Shown one piece after another: positions 50,053 through 61,420 of a stretch of 64,000 bases of DNA. Each line of letters starts with the position of its first letter. Within the stretch, counting starts at the first letter, position 1. The stretch covers positions 310,001 through 374,000 of the forward strand of contig NC_065918.1 in NCBI RefSeq assembly GCF_905147045.1, written 5' to 3'. A program made the position numbers and the translations under genes. This DNA is from Nymphalis io. Lineage: Eukaryota > Arthropoda > Insecta > Lepidoptera > Nymphalidae. Under the pieces are notes generated by a model. That model saw nothing but the letters and a program-made list of their open reading frames with translations. It was not told the DNA's origin and ran no database searches.

Positions 50053-50330
50053 ACGAGCCGGTTGGCGTGGTTGGTGGATGCTTGCCTTTCACGCCGAAGG
50101 TTGTGGGTTCGATTCCCACCCAGGACAGATATTTGAGTGCATGAACATGTCTGTTTATCCTGAGTCTGGGTGAAATTATCTATAAAAGTATGTATTTACA
50201 AAAGAAAAATAGTATATGTAGTATATCACTTGTCTGGTTTCCATAGTACAAGCTCTGTACAAGCTTAATTTGGGATCAGATGGCCGTGTTTGAAAAATGT
50301 CCCAGCATGTTATTATTATTGTTATTATCC
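50053..50330 (+). repeat. Family C tRNA-derived SINE with (ATT)n tail
   Basis: Head GAGCCGGTTGGCGTGGTTGG (A box) and GTGGGTTCGATTCCCACCC (a textbook B box with its stem). The body ends in GAAAAATGTCCCAGCATG and an ATT repeat. The cloverleaf-like 5' end does not close as a functional tRNA. Confidence 0.85.
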
Positions 50331-53300
50331 ATTGTATCCATTATCCCGGTAATAAGTTCACTCACGCATCAAGCGGAACACATCAGTACAGAGTGGTGAT
50401 GTTTGGCGATAATTGATAAGAGGGTTGTCCGCGCCTGGCCGCTTGTGTAGTACCTACACGAAGGCTATACCGGGTCATATCTACACATCGATATTTCCCT
50501 ACGACGGTTCGACGCACACATTCAATGTTAATATTGAAAATTCCAATTAAAATATATAATAGCTGTTTGCAAAAATTAACCAACGGTGCAGATAACTTTT
50601 CGTCGAGTTATATTTGCTTTAACAGAACATTGCGTTTGTTAAAATTGCGCTCTAATTAAGCGCCAGCCGCAGGTTTATTAATTCGATCCAATGCGTTCAC
50701 CTCTATATTAAACTATACTAAACAGTCTATATATAACTAACAGTCCTATATTAAACTGTTCTCACCGGAGGTTTTGAAATAGAAGGCGAGAAATTTGTAA
50801 AGATTTTTAAAAGCTATCTAAGCTTATGTTACTTAAAAGAGCATTTATTTTACTTATTCGCTACTGTCATTAGTGCAAAAGTATATAAATATGATAGTCC
50901 GGTATCGTACGGTACGCTACGGTACTTTAAATCTTAAAGTCATAAGGCGCAGCATAGGTAACAGCTTATTGTTTGATTTACTAATCAAGGTTCATAAGTT
51001 ACCCAAAAGTTTCAACTTCAGCTTAGAGTTTTCGGAAAATATTAATCGGATATAACTTTATAAGTAACCTTTATGTCATGCAACTACGTCCACGCTAAAG
51101 GTGTGACAGCGGTTCGGCGCATTTTAGTAATATGCTTGCGTGAAGTGATGTTAGGTTTATGTTTTTATTGCATTTATTCCATAATTCGTAAAAGTTTTTC
51201 GGTAGACATGGATTGTATGAGATCGCTAGAAATAAAATTAATGTGTATTTCGGTCCGTTAAAAATCTCATGCATCTTGAATTTGAAAATTTTGGTATATA
51301 ATGTTAAAAATCATGTTACTCAATAAGTATTATATAGATGATGGAAACAGAATTATAACAAGAAACAACTAGAAGGAAATTCACTGATTTAGGATTCATT
51401 ATGTTCAATATGGACGTGTGTCAAAACCGTTTAAAGAAAAATGTTTAAATTTTGGATATTGCTGCATAAAACATCGTGATGAAACCTGCATGTTTCTAAT
51501 TTCACTGAAATTCTGCCACATGTGTATTCCACCAACCCGCATTGGAGTAGCGTGAAGGAATGAACTCTAATCTTTCTCCTCAAAAAAAGGAGGGAAGGCC
51601 CAGCAGTGGGACATTCACAGGCTGTTACTTTAATCATCAATAATATAAATATTTTACAAAAATATCGTGTAAGCAGTAGTGCATAAAACAAAATTTAGAT
51701 TATGTTATAATAATATACATCGCTAGGTTCGCCAGCATACATGGTTATGAAACATTACTAACGAAAGCATTGGACTCCTAGTAATAGTATTATTCCTGTA
51801 TTCGAAAACTAAGTAGTCCCGGTGCTGGCACCAAGTGAATCGGCAATCGGCCCAGGCCAGCGCAGGCTAGAAATAGTTGCTGTATTGATCTATCAAAGCT
51901 CTCGCTGGGCGAGATATTCTATCGGCGCTCTGCACTATGGAACAGTGGAGCAGACGGAACATCGCGCGAATGATAAACTTTAATTACGGATTTGCTTTCA
52001 TTGATTTTCAGATGGTACAAATATTAGGAAATATTACCAAGGCATTTTAATTTGAATGCATTGTATACTAATTTGTATAATATTTGCATATACCTAATGT
52101 GAAATATATAGGATACTAGTAACGGAATATGTCCTAATGGATCGTCCAGTTCCTTTGTTGACCGACGAACCGCCTTTAACATTTCTCAATCAATCACCCA
52201 AAAATAAATATTCAAAGTAATGAGAAACTTCATCATATTCCGGATGCGATATTTACAAACAAACAGAACTGATCTGCATAACAGTCTTACTGAACGAATA
52301 TCGATTATTTACTGGTGAATGTAGAATATTACTTATTTTATACAGCTGTCATGTTCTGTTCTGACATGTTTATACATCAGACGTCCAGACGTGTCCTTTA
52401 TCGAGAAGATGAACCGCGGAAACATAACTATCGCTATACGTTTAGGAGTTAATATATTAAGAGAAATATTATTGCGAGACTTCTGTCGTACATTTATTTC
52501 ACATACATATAATTTACCACCTGTAATACCACCTCGATCCTTACAGGCTCTCATATAAACTATGAATTTTTGTATAGGACTAATTAAAATTATTTCTATA
52601 GCAATAATTAGCAGGATTAAACAAATTACACGCCCATTAGTTAATTAATTTATTCGTTTTTATTATGCATTTCCAATATCGATTGTAATGTACGTGCATA
52701 TGTTATATACTGATAGAAATGATAATATTACCGATTTATTGAAATACGAACCGTTTAAAATATTTTATTATATGAATTTATTTGTATATAACAAACTAAG
52801 CTCAACTACAGCAGAGCAAGGGTGAAAAATCATGCACATTTTTCTTTCCAGACAGCTTCGCTATCAAGGGAAAACGATGTTAGCTTTGTTCTTCGAATTG
52901 AAAAAAAAACCGACAAAAAATGTATTTATAAAAATTGTTCAGCTAGTCTTAAGATACACTATTCGTGACCGAGTCATTAATGCATATCATAAATAAACTA
53001 TTCTCAAAATGTAGAGTACTAAGTGTTATATACGTTAAGAGCGCAAAAACAGAGCAAAATTCGATAGTCGAATGAAGTAGTCGTAACCAGTACAGATGTG
53101 TCATCCGCTGCTAATGGAGAGGTGATCCATCTCCGACGATGACAACTCACACAGGCCATTAAAAGGGAACCGGAACGTACGTCATTCCATCAATATAAAT
53201 GAATATAAAGTCATAAATGTGATTCAAATTTGAACTTGCATCGCATTCGACGCAATGAAAGGCTTAGCGGGTCAAGTTCGGGGGGAGGGTGGCGCTGGTG

Positions 53301-55515
53301 GGGTCGCTCGATGAGGGCCGGATGGGTGGGCGGTGCACCCTCGGATCCCACGTATGTTGTTGCGTCTAACTATCTCGTCATTTTAAAGCTGTGAAGCATA
53401 AAATATTCGAATAAAATATTTGTTTTGTATTCTGTCACAGAGAGGCTTCGTCGTCAAGACCTCGAGCCAGAGGAACAGGTTCTTATGTTATAATAAATGC
53501 TATTTCTGCGATGGTGACTAGATTTTAATGCTAAATAATAATATACGTATGTACGTTCGTTACAAGTTCGAATTACCACAACGTATAATTTAAAATTAGC
53601 CGTTATCCGTGTGTTAACTCGCATATTTAAATAACTTAAAAAAAACCATTACATTCGTAATCATTTTTTCTCAAAAAAATTTTCGTTACTGATCTAAAGT
53701 AAACAATAAGCTTAAAACTAAATATTTAACGATAATAGTACTTATTGTCGTTAAATTTAAAATAATCACACAGAAGAGCAGTGCCCTAAGAAAAAACACG
53801 AAACTCACCGCAGAAACGGTCGTGAAATCTCAGAAAGTGATATGCGACATAACCCAAATTAATTATAACATTTCAAGAATACACGCATCAAAATAGCTTA
53901 TTAAAAATAAAATAGCTTATTAAAATAGCTTATTAATAATAAATCAGCATAAGTCGGTTGTGAAAATTTTACTGGTGAGTAGAGACGTGTAATGACGAGT
54001 AATGACGGGTGAGCACTTGTACACAAAAACACAAAGGAAAGGAAAACACAAAGGAAAGAAAAATATTGTATTTTGTATGCGTTTACTTTGTATGAAATAA
54101 TATAATACTTAAGTACAGTTACATTTACATTATATAAATGTTCCACAATACATAAATGTTCCACAATACATAGACTAAATAATTGTTAATTGTATCGGGC
54201 GGACATTTGAAACAGAAACATGATCAACAATCAATGACAGGAATATTAAATTAGGGTGAATTAAGTCGCACGGCAACATCAATTAGTACGAGTTAGTGTT
54301 CCGTTGCATCCCGCATTCTTGGTTAACTCTCTGGAAATACCGTTTCGAGGAATAACATAGCTTTATTAAATTTACCTTCCATGATTTGTAACGAGAGCTT
54401 CGATTGAGTTATTTGAATCAGACTGTATTTTATATGTTTGTGTTTTGTGTTTCTATCAACATAGAAACACAATTCGGAATGCAAAGGGCTTTATTAATTA
54501 GAGCAAAGATATTTGTACGGAGCTTCTGCGGGATATGGATTACGAGGGTGACGGGAAAGACTAATGCTTAAACAAGTCACCGTGTGTTGAGTTCTAATAT
54601 TTACACGGGCATAAGTGCGAGCGACATTAGCCATTATACATTAGTAAGGTGTCGTTAGGCCCTCTAATTTACCGGTCTCACTTCACATTTCATATTGTAA
54701 CAGCAATATACAATATTGCCGTCTGACAGCATAATTGACCGGCACAAACAGAAACTTGCCCGCAACAGCGCTAGCTAGCGCTGCTTAACAATAGACGACC
54801 GTTATATTATACAATTGACTATTGGTTGCTTTTAGTTAAACAAGTCCAACTCGAATCTTAAGCATTTATCGTTTAAGACTGATATATAACATACCAATGT
54901 CGACCTTGTTTGTGTAGCTAATCTCCGAGTCTACTACCATTTTTTTTAATAAACTTATATTACGATATTGAACTATGGAGTACGTTAATCAGTTTTCGCA
55001 ATATTTTTATCATTTTAATAAAGAAGTATGTAATAACAGCCAAGAAAGAATAAAACAAGAAAAAGTAGGTAAAAGGGTTCCGAAAGACATAATGCAATTT
55101 TGTCGTGTCAGTGAATGTCCCCGGTTAGAACCTGATGGAAACTAAGCAGATTAGGAGAAAGCCGAGAAAAACAAGAAATTCGGTATGAAATATGAATTTC
55201 TGTTAAACTCGATAGAGTTCAGACGACGTAGAAACGTCGATGTGAACGTCCAGATTATATGGACACCTCGGTATTAAAAATCAATTTTATCCAATGCATG
55301 CTGACTATATTTAAAAATGTTTTTACGTATACTTTATGAAAATGCTAATAGTAAAAACGCTCGACTGAAACCAGGAACGCACTTTAACTAATTTTAATGA
55401 CACTCGGTGAACCTACGCGCCAAAGTCCTAATAGTCCAATCAAATTAGCGATCAGCCTCGGAATGAGAAATACTAAGCTGAATTTTCGTATAATCTTCAT
55501 CTGGGCGTTCTGAAG
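50331..55515. other. Noncoding DNA
   Basis: No gene recognised. GC-richer patches at about 51825-51965 and 53265-53350 have short open frames on the minus strand without family resemblance. Confidence 0.35.
51467..51631 (+). repeat. Family A SINE, 5'-truncated
   Basis: Holds only the 3' half: AAACCTGCATGTTTCTAATT, CCACATGTGTATTCCACC, CAGCAGTGGGACATTCACAG and GCTGTTACTT. Confidence 0.85.
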
Positions 55516-55775
55516 GAGCCGAGATGGCCCAGTGGTAAGAACGCGTAAATCTTAACCGATGATTGTGAGTTCAAACCCGGGCAAGCACCACTGAATTTTC
55601 ATGTGCTTAATTTGTGATTATAATTCATCTCGTGCTATACGGTGAAGCAAAACATCGTGAGGAAACCTGCACGTGTCTAATTTCACTGAAATTCTGCCAC
55701 ATGTGTGTCATACCTTCTCCTCAAAAAGGGAGAGGTCTTAGCCCAGCAGTGGGACATTCACGGGCTGTTACTGTT
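55516..55775 (+). repeat. Family A SINE, near full length
   Basis: Head GAGCCGAGATGGCCCAGTGG, B box GAGTTCAAACCCGGGC, complete body and end CGGGCTGTTACTG followed by a short TACTGTACTG repeat. A stretch of about 35 nt is deleted in the body near 55710. Confidence 0.9.
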
Positions 55776-56224
55776 TACTGTACTGTACTGGCGTTCTTGT
55801 TGTTTAACAACGGAACATCTGTCTCCTGAACTAAATATATATTAAATGAAGAAGGTCGTATTATATAGGGGTCTGAATTCTCATTTTAAGTATAAACATA
55901 TAAAATATAATGCAAATAAGTTTAACTATGGTTTTCATTTTAGCGCGTGACATAATCCTAATTACGTGTGATACGTAGGTACTAAGTATTAACAGAAGTT
56001 CTTTAAACGCGTACTCGTAATGTGTGGTGAGTGGAAATGGTTCGTGGGTTGCCTAGTCTACCATAGGTCTTTACATTTGCTTCGTTATATAACAAGTCCA
56101 TTATTCCAGTGCTACGAGTATAGCTACAGCAATTTAAAAAGAACAGTGAAGAACAGGCAAGAAAGTTTGTTTTGAAATCATTTCAGTACATACCTACTGA
56201 TGTCATTCAACTAGTGGCTGGCTT

Positions 56225-56720
56225 ATAAGGGTATAGATCTTAGAACCACCACGGTTCCAGCGATCCACACTTGGTGAAGTTGCGGGTACGCTTGCGCATT
56301 CTTCCGCGCCTCCACCTGTGGCTGTTCTTTTTGTCGAACCCTTCGATGTTAAATACCCCTATTGGGATGTGCCAGTTATGCTCACATATTTCTCGACCTG
56401 GAGGACCCTATACTTTGAGCAATGAACTCCCCCTATTCATTGCTCGGAGGTTCTCTTCATGGAGGTAAATAGTTGGCGTTGCGATGCCGTCTGTACCCTG
56501 TTCTCCTTCGGCGCATCGGGTCTGCGTCAGTGGAGAACGTTGCTTTTTACACCATTTGAGCAGGACCGGTCGAATCGCCTTTATTATAGCGTGGCCTGCA
56601 GTGGGCTCCGCCAGTCTCTCTTCCCACTTTCGAATAAGTATCGAAAGTTTATTGGCTCTCCATTCCTTTTCCTCTACTGCGCTGTAAAGACCATTACGTC
56701 TACGGAGTCTTACTAGCCTA
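56225..56720 (-). pseudogene. Candidate R1-like LINE remnant
   Basis: The minus strand from about 56715 gives an open segment with EWRANKLSILIRKWEERLAE and PTAGHAIIKAIRPVLLKW. Later come HEENLRAMNRGSSLLK and a broken continuation toward 56225. The order and the tryptophan spacing recall the C-terminal region of R1-type elements, but I could not confirm it. GC content is above the surroundings. A perfect 10-bp hairpin lies inside at 56417-56445. Confidence 0.4.
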
Positions 56721-57708
56721 GCTTATTATATATCACAGTGAGCTATTTACTTTTAAGTTTTTAACTTTTCTACACTTTATGAAAAACTTAAAAACTTGCT
56801 AGGTATATTAATTTTCGTTTTCTATTTTCCTGTAAAACTTTTTTTTTTTATTATTCCAACGTAAGTTAGACTGTCTTATTTTTAATAAATAAAAGTGAGA
56901 CTCATTTGATTTCCTACTATTGTTATCTATCAATATAACATTCCTTAAAAAGTTACTATGAAGACAATTATAAGAGAACTGTATTGATGACAATTATTTT
57001 TCGAAGTTTCTCGGCCAAGTATTCCTTGGAGTTGAGTGCTCTTTCTAGATATGACTAATTAATCTTACTTTGATGTTTGTAATTCAGTTTGTTCCTAGAA
57101 GTATAGGTCTCATCGGCAACATAAATTCTACGATCGAAAAACCATTAAGAGAGCCAGCTCTAATGCTAGAGGGCATTCGAGCTCCTAATTATAGTGCATT
57201 AACTCACACAGGAAGAAATAATAATTTTTAAAACAAATATAGTTTATTGTAATATTTTTAAAAGTTACATTGTAAGGGTGCCTTATTAGAATCTACAAGG
57301 CCATTATTTAAGTGAGTTAATTATGAACTGTAATAATATTCATATTTTATGTATTAAAGAAGAACATTGGATAAAAAATAACGTTCATATTTAACTTCAA
57401 CGTTCGCCAGGTGGCTAGTTTGTTTAGTAGAAAAAAAGTTCATTTAATAACGTACACACACTAAAACAGCGGTTAAGCAAGGTCACGGATCTGCTTCTGA
57501 ATAGTGATCTCGTAGGGAGATTAAGAATTGTAAAGTTATATCTGGCGACTGTATCGCCTCAATATTGACTTGTTTCTATGGATACGATATTCACGTCTAA
57601 GGCAAGAAGAAACCAGAAAAGAAAAAGAACTCGATGTTAACTGATGTTGGCATCAGAACGATAAAAAGATAGACAACTTAAGTAAAAAATTAGGAGACCT
57701 ACATATTT

Positions 57709-57931
57709 ATGGGTTTAATTCCCTACCAGGACAGACATTTGTGTGCATGAACATGTCTGTTTGTCCTGAGTCTGGGTGTAATTATCTATATAAGTATGTA
57801 TTTACAAAAGAAAAGTAGTATATGTAGTATATCAGTTGTCCGGTTTCCATAGCGCAAGCTTTGTACAAGATTAATTTGGGATCAGATGGCCGTGTGTGAA
57901 AAATGTCCCAGGATATTATTATTATTATTAT
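57709..57931 (+). repeat. Family C SINE, 5'-truncated
   Basis: Joins the 50.1 kb copy from the B box onward (ACCAGGACAGACATTTGTG, CTGTTTGTCCTGAGTCTGG, GGGATCAGATGGCCGTGTG) and ends in an ATT repeat. The A box is lost. Confidence 0.85.
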
Positions 57932-58412
57932 TTCTGAACATATCGGCAATCACGTAGGCGCAAGGATGCACTGACAGATGAAATATTTATTGCAATCCAA
58001 TTCTTTTGAATTTGATTCAAAAGAATCAATATTTTTATTGATTACTTCCGGACTATTCTTTATACATTTTTCTCTTATATTTCTTTTGGACAGGTACTTA
58101 AAAAAACTTTTATGTAATATTATGTGCTGAATTCTATTATAAAACAAATGACTTTATAGATGATTGCACATCTTAGGAATGAAACGGTCGTTCCTAGGTA
58201 AACAAAATGGTTCATAAAATAATTATGTATAAGCCCGATTACTACATCTGTCTTACCGAATGTCCTGATAGATTTTATACTGTATCGGTATAATGCATCT
58301 CTATTGAATAGGGATTTTATGGAAAGAATAATGAAAAACCGATAAAACTCAAAACCTAATAAATAAATAAAACAAAAAAACAGTCTAGAATCAACAAGTT
58401 GCGTTTAATAAT

Positions 58413-58450
58413 TAAGAATAGATTTCACTACACAGTGAAATCTATTCTTA
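58413..58450. repeat. Perfect 17-bp hairpin with 4-nt loop
   Basis: TAAGAATAGATTTCACT, loop ACAC, then its exact reverse complement. No flanking transposon end was recognised. Confidence 0.9.
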
Positions 58451-59311
58451 GACACAGACACACTACAAATTAAACAGTCTTACCTCTGGTGTTAACCACG
58501 ATCATAGTTCACGCGGAAATCCGGATGGATTTAAATAATGAACGGCTACTCATGTAGCTCTTACCCCTGACCTAGTTGACCCTTAAACCACACCTTATAA
58601 AAGAACTTGGACCTCCATGTTCAAAGTTGCATTGCAAGCTTGTCGATAAAAAATATATATTTAAAAATAGAACGTAAGGTTTCAACTTAATTTAATACCT
58701 ATGTACATTAAGTGATATCCTAGTGAGAGAGACTGGATTGGGTCACGTGTTTAGAGTAACAAATATAGCCCATTACATATATTCATCGACAGTATTAAAC
58801 ATTAAAAGGTCCCGGTAGTATAGAAGATTGTTTGACCATCCAAAGCTTGGATAAATATATGGAACACCGATATTACCGAAGACTTAAGAGATAAAGATAT
58901 GATATGAAATAAAACAAACGTCATGTCAAACTAGCGGCCACGTTAAATAAACATTGGTAGCTTCCTTGACATTCAAACTTACTTTTGTCGAAACCTTGAG
59001 CGTAGATTGCGACGCTATCTGCTCGTCTCTGACAACTTCTACTAACGTTGGTCAAAAACAAATTGAGATTGTACGGTTCGATTTTGTCTGTTTATGCAAA
59101 GATACATAAACATTATTAAGTAATATAGTAATAATCGAGGAAATTATATAATAATATAAGGTTTTATAATATTTAATTTCAACGATTCGAGGTTACAGTA
59201 CCAGATATGGGGTAAAATTAGAAAGACATAGAGAGAGAGTTCAAAGTTGATGCGCCGCCGTTTGACACTAATAATAATAATCCTTATAACGTTTAGCGGT
59301 TGGTTTGATGA

Positions 59312-59378
59312 TATATATATATATATATATGAACGGGTACTATGATATATATATATATATATATCATAGTACCCGTTC
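59312..59378. repeat. (AT)n tract and 48-bp perfect palindrome
   Basis: An (AT)n run is followed by a palindrome at 59331-59378. The 24-nt left half starts GAACGGGTACTATG, then AT repeats; the right half is its exact reverse complement ending CATAGTACCCGTTC. There is no loop, so it could extrude as a cruciform. Confidence 0.95.
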
Positions 59379-61420
59379 GATAGTATTATCATTTACATAA
59401 TTTATTACAATTTTTTTTAAATAATGAAACACAAACAGTTTGTTCTGTGTACGCACTGATGAGGCCAATTTGCCGAGTATATAAATATAACTATTAATCA
59501 ATAAGATATTTATGTAATCGACGCGAGTTGACTAAAACAGTCAGTCATCACGAGGAATGCATATTAATAATTAAGAAGGTTATATTTATTATGGTAATTA
59601 TATAGATATAACAAACAATAGAAAAAAAATCTGAATATGGCCCCGCCGGATGTCGTAGGCGTCTCTGGGAATGAAAATTCTTATAACGAAGCATCTCCCT
59701 CCATAATAATGCTACTTGTGAATACTTCTGGAAACCACTCCGTGGACTGTACGGCTATGGTCACTGCGTCATTTCCAGGCTGATTACTAATGGCTATCAA
59801 TATATTTTTAACTTTTTTCTAGCAGACACTGTACCGGGAGAGTGCAGATAATTATTTTCACACACTATTTTCTGTATTTGATATATTTTCTTGAAGGACA
59901 AAGGACCGGAAACACAATACGGCTTCTAAGACCATTATGTTTGCGTTTCTCCGCGTTACAATGGGAAAATCTTCTAACAAAAGATGGTTGTGAAAACGTT
60001 ATACTACTTTCTTTATAGTTTTAAAATTTTCGTGATATATTATCAGTAAATAATGTAAACATGTTTTTTTTTTAAATTATAATATTTTTTTCCTAAAATC
60101 TGTTTTTTTTTCTTTAACCGACATTGTAGGGAAGTAGCTTATTATACAATATTATTATTATTATAAAACTATCTGTAGCTAATAATTTAAGTTTTAGTGG
60201 TGTAAACAACCTACATAGTTATACGGATAATGCAATTACGAATATTTTTTTTTAAATGTAAACCTCTTCAAGAAATGTACCTTACTTGTATACACACGTA
60301 TAAATGGACAAAACACGATATAATAACAAGAAAATTTCATTCGAACATGAATTTCCTCGAATACACACAGACGACCGGTGCGACGGGTTGTCATAAGTAA
60401 TATGTCATTGACAACAGGTGTCGTATGAATATTAATTAAATACCATTAACCTTAAGAAACCGATGACCGACATGACCGACCGATGAATTAAAGGTCATAA
60501 AAATTAGATAATATACAAAAGTTTAAACTTCAAAATATACAATCATAACTCAATAAAATATTATTTTTATCAATATATATTTTAGTTTAATTAAGCAAAA
60601 TTATATTCGAAGTTATTACGAAATATTTCAAATGCATCCAGAAGATTGAGCGCCGCCTTCGTGAAAATCAATAACACGATTTCAATTTTTTGCAAAAGTG
60701 CTTGGAATAAAGGTTTTAATATTCTTCGATACGAAATAGAAAAGTTAATCGTGTTTAAATTGCATCTTCTCTGAATCGGAAATCAAATGAGATACAATCA
60801 ACTAAAGAACAAATATTTAGGAAATACAAATAAAGAATCAAATATTTAGGAATTAATTGTTGAACTTTTCTGTAATTAATTAACGCGGAACAGTGGTTTT
60901 ATTTGTTAGATTTATGAATTTATTATTCACATATCACGTTTCGCCACATTTACATTCGCATTGCTAATGTTGCACTTTAGTGAAATTAATTAAGTAAATA
61001 TGTATTATTTATAAAGCCAAGAAATATTATAACAAATGTTCGCGTAAATATTTCGTTTCTTGATATAGATATAGATATACCTATTGATATATATTGAGAT
61101 AACACATATGAGCAAATGTTTTTTATTTATTTATGTTATTTGCATGTAAAAACAGACATATATTTACTTTATAAAAGAAACACATGTTTGTGTAAATAAA
61201 ATAGCGCATAGACGTGACGAGGACACGAATTTAATATCACAAATTATAATTAAATGAGTTTTATAAAACCTTATAATCTATTAAATGTATAATTAAAAAT
61301 ATACTTGTAAATGCTTTTTGGTTCAACTCTTAAGATAAAATATATTTTCACCTTTTTTTCACAACTGAATATGGCAGTATCATTATTATATATGTCTAAA
61401 TAAGTCTTCTAATATAATAA

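Larger units (their letters stand above)
57932..61420. other. Noncoding DNA downstream of the lysozyme gene
   Basis: AT-rich, no gene seen. It includes the hairpin and palindrome listed separately. TTTATT (minus-strand AATAAA) occurs at 61122-61127 and could be the lysozyme polyadenylation signal. Confidence 0.4.

Noticed and set aside
50053..50130. tRNA-like sequence with good A and B boxes
   Set aside because: It is the head of a SINE: the acceptor stem does not close and a shared non-tRNA body and ATT tail follow.
56459..56716. Plus-strand frames of 67-85 codons
   Set aside because: They are antisense to a LINE-like coding remnant.
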